A stretch of 64,000 nucleotides of DNA from Rhodamnia argentea. Taxonomy: Eukaryota; Streptophyta; Magnoliopsida; Myrtales; Myrtaceae. Positions 1-12,251 of the stretch are shown here, in pieces. The stretch lies in the NCBI RefSeq assembly GCF_020921035.1, contig NC_063155.1, positions 24,421,294 through 24,485,293 on the forward strand, written 5' to 3'. The notes under the pieces were generated by a model, which was not told the origin of the DNA, made no database searches, and worked only from the letters and a program-made list of their open reading frames with translations. Numbering within the stretch: position 1 is the stretch's first letter; the number at the start of each line of letters is the position of its first letter. The position numbers were made by a program, and so were the translations under genes.

Positions 1-653
1 GTGAAGCACTTCTGAGAGTTCTCTCTGTTCGGTCTGTTTGATAAGGTTCTTGGCGATGCGAATCCTTGTTGAGAGTTTGCGTATTCCTTACTGTTGAAAT
101 TTTGTTAGGCGTACACTAATTTATGTAGGGCAATTGAAGTCCTTAGAACCGACAAGATTTTCAATATGCTCCGGGATCTGTTGCTGTCGTTCTGTATTTC
201 AACAGTTTTTTCAATCAAAAAACATTGATTCCGCAATATGTTGAGGCTAGTATTTAAAGCATCAGCTTTTAGGATTATTAAAGCGGTAAAGGAGTCAACA
301 TGCTAGGCCTAGGCAGGTCTTTAGAACGGCTTCACGCTGAAAATATATCTGGCACATGCCAGTTTGCTGTAGAAGAATACTATTCAATTGTCAATTTCAC
401 ATCTATTAAAGACTTCACCTTCTTGCACATGCCAATTTGCCATAGAAGAATAAAATTGTCAATTCCATCATCAAAGATTTCACGTTCTTCAATTTATGCC
501 AATGGGCCGAATGCAGGTGCTATTTTTGCTGTTTTGTTGGACAATAAAAATGACCGAGTCCAGAAGCATACAAAATCTTAAGGGGCAGTAGTGAATGAGG
601 TTTTGAATGGACTGGAGAGTTCCCAGATAATAGCATCACAATGACGAAGGTCC
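1..653. other. Intergenic, downstream of ASY1
   Basis: No gene recognised. The stretch is AT-rich. An open frame at 300-581 shows no recognisable domain and overlaps a diverged local duplication (about 351-419 and 424-484), so I do not call it. It lies just past the ASY1 stop on the minus strand and probably includes that gene's 3' UTR. Confidence 0.5.
351..484. repeat. Diverged tandem duplication of about 70 bp
   Basis: Two adjacent units share GCACATGCCA, TTTGC, AGAAGAATA, AATTGTCAATT and AAAGA.TTCAC in the same order, at about 351-419 and 424-484. The second unit is slightly shorter. It explains the open frame across the region; no function is apparent. Confidence 0.6.
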
Positions 654-3600
654 TCAGAGGGCTTGTGACTTCTGGCGCTTTGAGGACTGAAGGATCGGGT
701 CCTTAACCTGCAGAAGGAAAAAATGAATTGCCTTTATAATTAGGAAAATACTAGGCATTGACCATGTTTGCGCTCTGAAAGCAGCAAGAGAACTGCATCA
801 TTTGAATATAAATGGGTCATGATTTTATACTGTGCTCGTTTTTCTTGATTGCTTGTCCTGAGTGGATCCATTGTATGCAACAGTGTCCATGTCGTCAGCA
901 TTTGTCGTAGGTCCATTGGTTCTGCTGTTTTGATTTCCTGGAATAAAGCTCTCTCGAGAGGCCACCGACTGGCACAGAGAGAGAGAGAGAGAGAGAATCA
1001 TAACCTTACTGTTATGTGTACAAACATATAATAGTTAAATGTGAGTAAGAAGCAGAAATGAAAAGATTGATCACCATTCACCTTGGCCCTGCTTGTGGGA
1101 GTGTTCTCGTTCCCCTTCATCCCAGAAACAGTCTGCTCACTCTGGATGGAACCATTCAAATTCAAGTTAGATCTGACCTTCATGCGCGTGAGATCTGATC
1201 CAATGGAGTGTAGGATGCCACAGGTGGACATGTCTGGGTGGCGGTTCCCTGTTGTATCAAGACCTTGCTTTGTGAAATGAGAAAAAAGAAAAGAGAGTAT
1301 CGTTGAAGGCCAAATCACTCTTCTGTGAGGATATTGTATTACCCTTAGTCATGAGTTCCTGAGGGTGGAGGCTACTGGACTGCTCATGAGTATCCACATC
1401 CTGTTGAATTTGAAAGAGCTTGATAAGCATTGAACAATATCACGCAAGCATGAGAAAGATGGAAGTCAGGCACAGCAAAACTAAAGACAGTCTTGCCATT
1501 GCGTCATTCTCCAAGGCTTTCTTGGCTTCATTTAGCTTCTTCTCAGTCAGATCAGAATGGATAACGCGCTTGCCTATGTCATTGGAGGATCGTGGGTTGA
1601 TAAGATTGAGAATTTCACCGAGAAAAATAACAGTATACCCAAAAAATTAGCATATTGCAGCATACCTAGCCTGCGACTGCCTTTGGCTTCAACCATGCCC
1701 TCACGGACCATCCTATCAATGAGTTTCCGGATGGTAGCCTGATTCGCTTCTCCATTGAGCTTATCCTGAAGCTTCGTAACCGTTACATACTTCATCGGGA
1801 GAGCGTGACACAAAGCCTGTATTTATGACATGCAAGTTGACACATACTCATCTGCAGTGATCTCTCAAATACTTCTGCAACCAGAAGCCTAATGAAAGAA
1901 AATTCATAGGCCACTTGACAATCAACAATGTGCAGGACAGAAGTGAAGTTTAGCATCAAATTTTCTCTCTTGAAAACCTACTTTTGGTATTAGTTTTGAA
2001 GGATGGGTATACATTTTGAAGGAATAGAATAGTTGAGGTTCCATGAATTTTGCCCCAACGCAACCCACAGAAGCTCATTTTCTGTTGATCATTTGAGTGA
2101 AAGGAAATTCATTATCTAGTTTCCTAGAGGAAAAAAATATGAAAATGTTGGTACTTAGGTAAGGGTAACTAGAATAATCTCCAAAATCATTTTACGTCCC
2201 TACACACCGAAAGGATGTTTTGAAATATGACCAACAACGTCATGATCTTGTTCTGTCTAGTGTAAGTTCCTCAGTGCATGAAAACACATCCATCGTTTGC
2301 TTGGAGATTCATATATCAAGTCATCCTTCTAATGAAGCCAGAAAGGAACAGGATCAAGCATACAACTATGGAAGTACAGAAGACGATTGAGTCAGAAAGA
2401 TGAGAAGGTATGCAAGCCAAATAGAGCACAAAACAGCGCTCAGATTTTCAACAGCTTTACTCAAAGAAATACAGTGAAGGATAAGCACAAGAACCTTCAT
2501 GTACATGTGCTCATCAACCAAGGGAGCTTTGTCACCAGCTGGAACTACCTGACCATCCCCTTCCAGTTTCACCTCAGGAAAATCAAAGTCCGATGTCTGA
2601 AGAGTTTAACGACAGAGAAAAAGATTTGCCAAAAATGAAAAAGGCAAAAGGATGAAGTATTTAAAAGAAGTTGATGACCTCCGATAGATATAGTTGACAA
2701 TGGGAAAAAGAAGTGAAGGTAATAGAAGGGAAATTTAGCGAACTAACACATTCATCTTACAACCTTAAGCTTGTTTACAATGTAGGCGTCCTTTGCAGTT
2801 TTTGATATAACACCTTCCTTCTCAAGTTTGTCCATAATCTCTGAATATAATCAAGATGGGTGAATCCATAAATAAGAAAAATCATATGGACCTGTCTCTT
2901 AAAATTTATGGGGATGAAAGCCTCCATTACCTTCAATCAAGACCTGCAATATCAATAATATACCCAAATGTTATCCATATAGAAGTAACCTGAGAAATTA
3001 GGCCTCTTGTTGATAAATCTCTTCTGCAGCTGTAAAAAAAAAAATCAAATATAGCAAAAGTCCTTACCAATGAGATGTCTGGGAAACTTGAAAGGATATC
3101 TGTTAGTCTGAGAGTGCCAAGGTGATGAGAATTAATCCAGTCCTTGACCCGGGCCAATTGCTGTTCATCTTCCACAGGATCCTGAGTGTCATCTGTATTA
3201 TGCAGTATTAATTAACCATCTGTAGTCTTTTAAATGTCCATAACTTCCTATAGCTGAAAAATGTAGTCAAACTCTACACCATTTCATTTTCAATTGACTC
3301 TAGTAATAATAGTCAGGTGTACTGAAAAAGAAAATGCACTATTGTGCATCAGGGAAATTAAGCGGTATTTGCTTTGTAATGATGGTACCTTCATTGACAA
3401 AGCCATTATCATCAACTTGCTGTTTCTCTGTAAAGTCCAACTATTTGTTACTTTCAAAGAGAGATGCTTGAAACATAGAAGGGTAGCCTATAAAGTACTT
3501 TAAATAACATGAAGCGGAAGTTTGTGCAAGTACCAATTGGCGCAACAATGTACTGGTCATCGGCTGAATGGTTAACCTGAAAGAACATAAGACAAATATG

Positions 3601-6280
3601 ATCATTCTACAGCACTAGAATACTTTGAAAGTTTTAAATGCAGAGACTTCGGTAAAGTGTGGCCTCTCAACCTCACTGTCAGATTCAGAATAATCATCCC
3701 TTTGCATAGAATCACCTCCCAAGCTCACTTCATCATCTTGACTGTCATCATTCTCATCCCCACAAGGATCAAGCACACTCTTTACCTGAAATATCATAGT
3801 TGACAGACTGTCCATCAAACATACAGTGAGAAAAATCATGATCATTCAGGTTCTGTCTTGATCTCTTACCTTAAGAGCTAGTATGAGATGCTTGCTATTC
3901 ACATGGCCAACCTCCATTTTCAGAGGATTCTTCATCCATTGATTATGGGCTTCTTCTTCACTGCAGCATCTAAAGAATGGAGGCTCGTAATCTGCAGGCT
4001 GCAAAATGATATCGTGCTATCATAAGTTTCTAGTTTCCAATATTTGTCTGACTAATCGCAAGCTCCAAACACCAGAATAAAGTTTCAAGTGCATCTGTGC
4101 ATACATGAACATGAAGAGACTTTAGACTGAAAAGTGCAAGAGCTGCTCATTGACACTGCAGTATTAGCACGAGCACACAGCCTCTTTATTTGTTTTTGAC
4201 CTTTTAATAATGTTGAACTTGAAGATAATTTTTTAGCAATATAGAAACATTAAGCATTCTTTGGCTACTAAAAGAGGAACTCAAAACTTGAAAGCAGCAA
4301 AAGAGGCATACCGTTACATCATCATAGTAGAGGAGCTTCATCAATATCGTACGCTGAAATACAACATTTTCCATTTCTATCATTTGTAGTTCTAAGAAGA
4401 GGTGAGCAAAACAAGACAATGGATTCTTAGCCTCCAGAGTCATGGTTTACCTCTTCAGGCATCCTGTCCAGAGTTCTCATCAACTGAACAAGGGTACGGA
4501 CCATCTTACAAGCAGAACTCCTGAAAATTAACGAGTTCCATTGCAAATTAAGCCCTCTATTTTGTTTGATGCTATGAGGTTTGACAAATGTTATATGACT
4601 TCTGAACGAGTTACCTCATCTGATTGGGAGTAATCTCTGCCCCCGAATTGCACCTGAAAGTACTTCCCTTTTTGTTCCCCGTGCGACTGATATTCATAGA
4701 GACCTCTTGATTATCTGAACTCGAATAACTGAATGAAACTGCACGAAAAAACACCCTAGGGCCTCAAACAAAAACTCTGAAGTTGTCCTTACAACTCAAG
4801 CCACAATATGACTCGTTTCCACGTGAAAAGAAAATATACATTCTGGTTCTGCACGTTGAATTATATTATCCAAGGCATCAAAGAAGAGTAAATGAGATCG
4901 ACCAAATTTGATATCTTAGAAACAAATAATGGATCATTTGGAAGATTACATGCGTATTGCTCTATCATAGGCCCTTGAACTGATTCACAAACACAAAAGA
5001 GAAGTGTCTTCAGATACTTCTTTTGCAGTGCATCGTATACACCTGTGGCATAATCATTCACATAACAAAATGATATTTAGAAAAGAAAACAAACAGAGGT
5101 CAGAACTTCTTAAACTAATTGAGGAAGGAACAAGATCATCATACCTTTTTCCATCCAATCAATCATTCGGCGGGACTCAGCATCCATTGGCATTAGCTTC
5201 TTAATCTTCATCTCTGTAAAACAGACCGCCTATTGAAAAGACACACCAGTAGGTAGTAACTAGGATGAAATCAGACCAAAACAAACTCACCTAAGGCAGG
5301 AACAGACTTATCGCTGAAATACTTCTCAGGAAAAAGGCCTCTGATGTAGCTGATATTAAAGATAGCAATGCGGAGCAGGTTCCTTGTCTATTTCACGACG
5401 AGAGATGGCAACAGTCACTATATAGGATCATGTACTTAGATTTACACTAACTTATTCTCCAAAACTCTCAAAAATAGCAGTGGTCTAAAGTTAGCTGATG
5501 CAATATCCTTTTTCTCCTTCCGACGCTAATAGATATGAAGCTATAACAATCACAAAAGCGAGGATTGAAAAGCGAGCAACAATTCAGAGAAAATAATGCA
5601 CAAACCGTAAAATAACTCCTGATATTCAGAATATCATCGTCTGGATTCAGAACAGGTATAGGAAACAACAGACACAGAGTGAACATACAAACCATACAAT
5701 CTTAAGGAAAGTGAGAGTATCGTTATTTTGGATTCTTACACGATGTTCCTGTGGTTTAACTGAAACAAATTGCGCCAGCTCGTTACAAATAATGGCCGGA
5801 TTGGCAGATGACAATTTTCTAAAGCACATTCAACTGCGATCTCTATAACATTCAAATAAACAGCGGCGATATCCACATTGTTTATCTTCATAGTGGCAAG
5901 ATCCGAAGTTAAAATGAAGATCTAAAGCTATGATTAGAGAAAACAAAGAGTATCTCTCCGTCGTGGCCATCAGTCGCCGTGCACAAAAAGTTAGGTCGCG
6001 ATTGAAACCGAATAGGAGCTAGTCAAAAGACAAGAGTGTCTCTCAATCGCGACCGTCAGTAATAACGCAGGAAAACTCTGATCGCGATTCAAGTCGAAGA
6101 GCTAGCTAGTTACTAGAAGAAGCGAGTCCTGCTCGGTGATCTCCGCCTCTTTCAGCTTCTGCGCGACAACCTACACCAAACGATCGAGCAGGGAAACGTG
6201 AGGACCGAGCTCGTGTCGAGTGAAGAAACAACTGAAAACGCTAGCCAAAATCGTTCATCAGATTCAGACTAACTCACCAT
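654..6280 (-). CDS. ASY1: Meiotic chromosome axis protein ASY1 (HORMA domain)
   Basis: ASY1 builds the meiotic chromosome axis and promotes synapsis and inter-homologue recombination. I model 22 coding exons: 6278-6280, 6114-6170, 5291-5387, 5145-5213, 4950-5042, 4615-4738, 4451-4520, 4312-4353, 3870-3998, 3672-3785, 3534-3576, 3389-3415, 3068-3192, 2931-2943, 2761-2840, 2495-2596, 1666-1816, 1497-1573, 1343-1400, 1075-1263, 831-937, 654-707. They sum to 1824 nt (607 aa); Arabidopsis ASY1 is about 596 aa. Exons 2-9 encode the HORMA domain (about residues 14-228, with [21 protein letters not shown], split here only by memory of the family, and [10 protein letters not shown]). Next come an acidic linker ([13 protein letters not shown]), a SWIRM/winged-helix region ([24 protein letters not shown]) and a basic C-terminus ([14 protein letters not shown]) matching the closure motif known in the family. 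Oddities: the start codon is alone in exon 1, exon 14 is 13 nt, and the intron after exon 18 appears to use a GC donor. The start is fixed by M+[16 protein letters not shown]. Confidence 0.96.
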
Positions 6281-8700
6281 GGCTCTCGAGCTTCGACAGA
6301 GAAACGAAGAAATCGAGCGCGCGGGCGAGAGAGAGAGACGCGTGAGACGATGGTTCTGAAAGATTTCGGAGCAGAAAAGAGCGAGTGGCGGGAGAGGAAG
6401 GCGTTTGGACAGGACTATATACGCGACTGGGGGGGATTGCTTAACCGTGGTCAGGTCAAGTTTACCGTGGTTAATTGAGCAAAAGTAAATGAGGACTGCA
6501 TGAGTCGTGCATGCAACCGATCGAAAAGTAATCAAAATGGAAGCCATCGTAGTTTCTTGGGTTTTGTTGTCTAATTACGAATTTACCACGTAACCGTTGT
6601 GGGATCGTTTCGTGATTATCAAAACCGCCTTTTAACAAATATTTCTAAAATTGAATGTAAATGTTTCAATTGTCTTGCGCATTAATTCTTCGGCCAAAAC
6701 AATTGAGATTCAACGATGGCCCACCTTAATCTATTGTACACAAAAGATATCTTAAGGACAATCAAGGTCGCGCTCTTATCCTTTTTAGAATGTAGTTTAT
6801 ATAGAAGTTGACAATTCAGATCTCATTTAAAGAAAGTCTATATTTAAAGCTTGCATTTCCGTTTTACATTTTACTAAAAGATGAGGCGAAATTTCACCTT
6901 TATGTTCAAAGCCATTGGCTCGAATTTTAACTTTATAAAATCCCAACTTTCCGAAAGATAATTGTCTTAAAGGTTCCTAAATATATTATGCAACCGCCAA
7001 TTCAATTCTAAACCTTTCAATTTCGACTTTCGTTTTGTCCTTTCGAGTAATTTTGGTCAAATTTAATGACGTGGACGTCACTTGTTTTAATTTTTTTCAT
7101 GATTTTTAGCTTTTGTTTTATATTTTTTAAAAAAATTTACGGCTTTTTTCCATGAGGGGCAGGGGGGTCGCTAGCCATGAGCAATGGCCACGAAGTCCTT
7201 GCAGTGCTAGCCATGCTGAACCCTGGCGAATCCGCCAACCCTTTGAGGAAGAAGTACAATAAAAAAACAAAGGAAACTAATAATTACAAAAACAGATCGG
7301 AAAAATTTTAAAGGAATAACAAAAATTGTCCACGCCACGTCGGCGCTGATTGTGCCATGTAGGATGGTCAACGTTCTTATTGTCGATTTCCAACCAAAAT
7401 TGACCCCGAGTGATTGAATTGACGAATTGTCAGAAAGTTTAGGATTAAAATGGTCAAATTAAAATGTTTATAATTGAGTTAACCAATGAAAAATAGATTT
7501 AGGGCTTTTGGGATTATTTTTCCAGTTTTTTTAGCAAAGCTGTTAGGTTACGTATAAAGAGAGATAGAGTGCCTAAAGTTGTGGAAGATGTTGGTGGTTA
7601 CACTAAAAGTGGGTAATTGTCCATCAAAATCGATGACGGCAAACATGTCAAATTGTATTCATAGTCTATTTTTTTTTTTAAGTAAGAATATCCATTGTCT
7701 AGTTATTAACCTACCATCAATTCTGTGTTAGGTAATTGTGGGAAGTCGCAAAAAGTCAGACTAACAGAAGTTTACCATTCGTATGTTAGGCCATTATTGT
7801 ACTTAAAGATTACGTTTGGTAGTTCGCATTTGAGTTCGGATAGGAGAGCAAATCGTCCTATTCGATGTTTTACGGCATCCTTTGGACTGAACTTAATTGG
7901 ATAAAATGTTGGATAAGAAATATGGGATAGGGATAGGATAAATCCAAATCGGATAAAATGTTCAAAAAATAACTTGACAAAATAAGAAGAACAAGCAAAC
8001 CATGTTATATTTTAACGATAGAATGATGGAATGCCGCGTGCAAAATTGCATTGCTAGCTATCATGCAAGGACCACCACCATGACTGCCGATTGTCGTCAC
8101 TGCCGACCACCGCACAATCGTCATCACCATCAATCACGGCCTATTGTGTTCCAACAGCTGAGGGTGAAAAATGGAATAGAGTCGGTCTAGTCGGTGCTTC
8201 ACTGCTCTTGTTGCTGCTGCTATGTGCTTGTTTGTGCTTCGCTTCTTCTTCTTCAATCTAAGTGGGAAGAAAATGACTCTGACGAGGCAACATTTCACTC
8301 CATGTATGATTCTGGCAACTACAAATATTTGGGTGATCATCACTTTGAATACTTGTGAATCAGCAAAACGAGGGGAAATGAGTACTTTCACCAAAAAAAA
8401 AAAAAACCGTGAATAACCCATGCTTGCATAGTCTCTCGAGCTTATTCAACCAATTGGCGACCCGGATCGATCCCGTCGAGCTCTACCTTTCTATTTTTGT
8501 AATGTAAACAGAGTTTGCGACAGTCTCACGGGGGTTGCTTAGACAAGGACAGCAGACTCGAGGCATTGCGGAGAGCGTCGCAGGTGGGGGTGGAGGCCAG
8601 ACGAACTGGACATGGCGCAGCATTTTGAAAGATTTTGGATCCCATCGTACTCTACCCCTGTTCGAATATGGTGGACATGACGTAGCCTTACTTCGTTAAT
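6281..8700. other. Intergenic between ASY1 and the ENY2-like gene
   Basis: No gene recognised. The proximal part (to about 6420) is the ASY1 leader and promoter, with GA-rich tracts. About 6950-7530 resembles a non-autonomous DNA transposon. The segment near 7830-7960 (repeated GGATA-type words) looks like another decayed repeat. Open frames at 8002-8421 on both strands overlap each other and show no domain. Confidence 0.5.
6950..7530. mobile_element. Possible MITE-like element
   Basis: An AT-rich stretch carries a GC-rich core (about 7145-7240, with a CTAGCCATG word repeated) flanked by ACGTGGACGTCA near 7071 and CACGCCACGTCGGCG near 7332. The same architecture occurs in the better-bounded element at 36800-37326. 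It has no coding capacity, and the ends are uncertain because I could not find clean terminal repeats here. Confidence 0.35.
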
Positions 8701-8715
8701 CATAGTGAATCAGAA

Positions 8716-8735
8716 TGGGCCTGCTCGTCGGCCCA
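8716..8735. promoter_or_regulatory. Paired site II motifs upstream of the ENY2-like gene
   Basis: TGGGCC at 8716-8721 and its reverse GGCCCA at 8730-8735 lie about 230 bp upstream of a TATA-like CTATAAAA at 8951. Site II pairs are typical of plant housekeeping promoters expressed in dividing cells. They suggest the ENY2-like locus still has a promoter even though its first coding exon is damaged. Confidence 0.5.
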
Positions 8736-8950
8736 CTTAATTATCCTTGAATCGGGCCTCTAGCTTCGTTTTCCCTCGATGCATTTTCGGTTGGCCCCTA
8801 CAAATCGTTCGATTGATCGCTCGCCACAAACTCAAATTTTCCCGCAAAATTGAGCTTTGCATGTACCTGCACTCGCCTCCACCGACGTAAACCATCATTA
8901 ATCATCGATCGCCGCCATCAGAGAGAGCTTGGTTCAAATTGTGATCCCTC

Positions 8951-8960
8951 CTATAAAAAC
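8951..8960 (+). promoter_or_regulatory. TATA box of the ENY2-like gene
   Basis: CTATAAAAAC lies about 50 bp upstream of the first plausible leader sequence and downstream of the site II pair. A strong splice donor-like GTGAGT at about 9076 may end a 5' UTR exon. Confidence 0.45.
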
Positions 8961-9124
8961 CGCCCTCTCGCCATCGATTCGCCTAGCCAGTCCTCTCTAG
9001 GAGCTTCGACATGAGAGGATCTCTGGTCACAGGCATTTTTGCTTCCAGAGCACTCTGAGATTCTTGTTCGGAATGTGAGTTTCTCGTTCGGAAGCTTCAG
9101 CGAGCTCTCAAGCTGTCCTTGCTG

Positions 9125-11174
9125 ATGCTATCTTTGATGTTTATTCTGGTGCCCAACGGGAGAGGTTCCGTCAATCGTCCACTGATGCCAGAACCATAGG
9201 ATGGTGGCGATCATCAGCCCACGCTTCAGGAAACCATAAACATCAAGGTTGGTCTGTCTCTCTCTCTCTCTCTACCGGTTTCGATTTCAGTGAAGACTTT
9301 GATTTTTTCGTTTGTCCTGGTTGAATCAAGACGAGGAATTATGTTATTATGGCGAGTAGTATGCATTTGCAGTTAATTGAGAGTGGGGAGGAGGAGCAAC
9401 TGAAGGAGCTTTTGAGGGAGAGGCTCATTGAATCTGGTTGGATAGATGAGATGAGAGGTCTTTGGAGGTAGCATTGGCATTCGGAGTACATCCTCTCTGA
9501 TCGATCGCTGTTCATTGATTATGTATGTTTGATACGAGGACTGATGCTCCAGTTCTTTTTGGGGTTCGAGTTAGATAAATATATTTGCTAGGAAATATCT
9601 GACAACTTCAAAGCAATTATGTCGGGCCACCCACCTTCGAATGATGTTGGTTCTACAGACCGTGAACAGATTCGCCTATGGCCTTTGGGCATGTCGGAAC
9701 CGCATGAGTTCACGGGGGTGGAGCACGGTCCGCCAAAATCAGCATAGGTTAGGTGCTATTGATGGAACATGGCGTTCTTTATCTTTTGAATCATAGCTAG
9801 AAATTCCACTCTTTCTCATTCACTCGGTTGGCTAAGAAGTGATCTAACTCCCGGCGGACTAACTGATATTTGGATCAATTAACGAAAGAGACTAATAAAT
9901 AAAAAAAAAGGCCCACCAAGCGTATTTGGGTCTCGGGGAACTCTAGAATCCGATCTAGTTCCTCGCATGATGTGGTCATAAATGGCTGCATTCGAGGTTT
10001 ATAACTAGATTATCTGTTAGCTGAACAGTGAACATCACCAGAAATTGCACACATGCACTAAATTTTGTTGGGAGCATAAGTTTTTGCTGATATTATGTAC
10101 AATTCAACTTACACAATCAATTGGGTCAATCATCTCATTGATCTGTTCGCTCAAATAGAGGTTTTTCTTCAACCTCGACATGGGGTAGAGATTCTTTCTC
10201 ATACGAGTTGATTTCTTTTCTTTTACCATTTGCAAGTGTTCACATTATTTATGATTTCGTCCCTTATTGCCTCTGAACGCACTGGGAATCTGGGATCATT
10301 AATTTTGATTAGCATTGCTTGCTGTGGGAAGTGACAGCCCTGTGAAGTACTATACACTGCACATGCATGTTATCGTACTTTTATAGTTCTTACTCTTATG
10401 AGTTGCGGTGGTCTCTTAAAATTATGTGCAGTCCTATTTGGGATAGACTTTTGAAGCTTTACTAGTTGCTAATGCGGTTTTCTTGCATTCTTACAGAACA
10501 TTTGTGAGGAAACGAGGAAGGACTAATGTAACTGTATGTGATCTTGTACATGTCATTACTCCAAAGGGCAGGGGTGGTTCAATTTTCCCTTTAGTTCATT
10601 ACTCTTATGTTTGCTAAGTTTTATGTTTCAAAGTTCACTGATGGCCTTATAAGTTCTGTCTGAGTTTGTCGTATGCAATTAGAAAAAAGTTTTCGGTTCT
10701 TTCATCAGGAAAACTGAGTACTGCTTTAGTTTTATCCTGAAAATTTTGGTTAGAGGAGAAAATCTGGTGGAAAGTACTTCTGTATATGATCTTGCAAGAG
10801 CTTAACGCGATCACAGGACGAAGGAAATTGCTGAATTGTTGGTGGCGCATTCATCAGTTTGTGTGACGTGCATTAAGTTTGTTGTCAACTTCATCAAGCC
10901 ACAGCGTAAAGTTCCCATCTTGGTTTGCTTCTGTGCGTCTTATTTCTTGATCGCTGAGTCCATCCAGTGGAGAAATATGTGTTTGCTCTTGGGATGTGAA
11001 ATGGAGAATGTTGCCCTTCAAGAGCCTTGAGACTTGAATAAATCTTCAAATACATCAGTCCCGCATCTTTAAAGTCATGCATTCTCGTGTCTTTATGCAG
11101 CTTCTGTTCCTGATTCTGTCAAGTCGGAGCTGTTGCAGCGCATCAGATCTCTTCTTGAATCAACTTCTTGCTGA
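9125..11174 (+). pseudogene. ENY2/SUS1-like mRNA export factor gene with broken first exon
   Basis: ENY2/SUS1 is a small helical protein shared by the SAGA deubiquitinase module and the TREX-2 mRNA export complex. Three downstream exons are intact in frame with good splice sites: 9373-9467 (LIESGEEEQLKELLRERL.., ending ..DEMRGLW), 10497-10573 (FVRKRGRTNVTVCDLVHVIT) and 11101-11174 (ASVPDSVKSELLQ.., stop TGA). The first coding exon ends at 9247 (..TLQETINIK, then GTTGGT). It resembles the family N-terminus (SVNRP..PEP), but an in-frame TAG at 9197-9199 interrupts it and the expected start codon before RGSVNRP is GGG. An upstream in-frame ATG at 9125 also runs into that TAG. The introns show this is not a processed copy. 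An ATG at 9349, reading in frame through the end of intron 1 into 9373, could make an N-terminally altered protein. It is either a young pseudogene or a gene using an alternative start. Confidence 0.75.
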
Positions 11175-12251
11175 TTCATCAGCGAGTCCTGCAGTTTGGT
11201 AATTAATGTACAACTCAAGGATGTTATCGGACATGTGCATGCACATTGTTACCGCACACAGTAGTTCTCTGCTTCAGCATTAAGCCAAGTCCGACTCACC
11301 GAGCAAAACCTTCTGTGGTGGGGAGTTTGGAGGCCCGACGATACGCCACGCAGATCCCAAGCAGCAATTTGGTACGGCACTTGGGTTAGGACATTGAATG
11401 TGAATAGGCACATCGGCATCAGAAGGGTTTGTCGAGGTCTAATATCCGGTTTTGCCCTTGCACTCCCGTCAGGTGTCGCGGTGCAACAATGCTTTTGGAC
11501 CTGTGAACTCTCTTGGACTTCGAATCTGGACATGGAAGCATGCTTTTTAAGGTGCTGATGTTATGCTGTCATCATGGCTGCAAGAGCAAGTTCTGGATGA
11601 ATAGGATATCATTCATCTTGCCTAAAACCTTACATTAAAAGCACATCTTTGTCAAAGAGCAGTTGGTACTCTTAGCAAAGTTTCAACAAGTCAAAAAATT
11701 TGTAGACATAAGTAGCAACCAAGCGGGGTAAACTTTATACGAGACGGACGGAAAAGGTTGATTCGGCCGAGAGAGGAAAGAGAGTGAAGGATAAAAAGAA
11801 GTAAAAGAATGGTATCTAGAGGAGGCAATTTACTGAAGACAAGATTTTAACAATTTAGTCTGAACAATTCAGTGTGAAGCTGTGAAAGTGAATTTTTTTT
11901 TTTTTTTGGTCAATCAAGCTGTGGAAATTAACTAAAGAGACGATGAGTATTTTGGCACGTCAAGTGCATAATTTGACAATAGCAAGTAAGAGAATATTAC
12001 AAAACCTTAATTTCAGTTCAAGTAACATTAATTGAAATCAAATTTGAAAATCTCTATCTTTACTCGGAGGATCGAATTCTTTTTTATTGATTTAAAATTG
12101 TTCCAACTAAATTGAGCGGGGCCCAAAGGAAAAGCCCACTAAAACCGCGAACGAGGGAAACGGAAACCCAATTGATCCCTTCCCGCCACTTTTTAATCCC
12201 TCGCTCATCCCCCCTCCCCCCTCTCTCTTCTTCCACATTTCGAGCTCGACC
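11175..12251. other. Intergenic, ENY2-like 3' region to NF-YC13
   Basis: No gene recognised. An open frame on the minus strand (11249-11533) has no familiar domain. A short poly(T)-GGTC insertion with flanking direct repeats sits at 11877-11926. The last 150 bp before 12252 is the pyrimidine-rich leader of the next gene. Confidence 0.5.
11877..11926 (-). mobile_element. GACC-poly(A) micro-insertion with direct repeats
   Basis: The repeat AAGCTGTGRAA occurs at 11877-11887 and 11916-11926. Between them lies a roughly 28 bp insert which, read on the minus strand, is GATTGACC followed by about 15 A and TTCAC. The layout (target duplication, GACC, poly(A)) matches the copies near 20.8 and 52.5 kb. 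Confidence 0.55.

Noticed and set aside
8370-8420. CACC-poly(A) tract as another GACC-poly(A) insertion
   Set aside because: The core is CACC, not GACC, and I found no flanking direct repeat.
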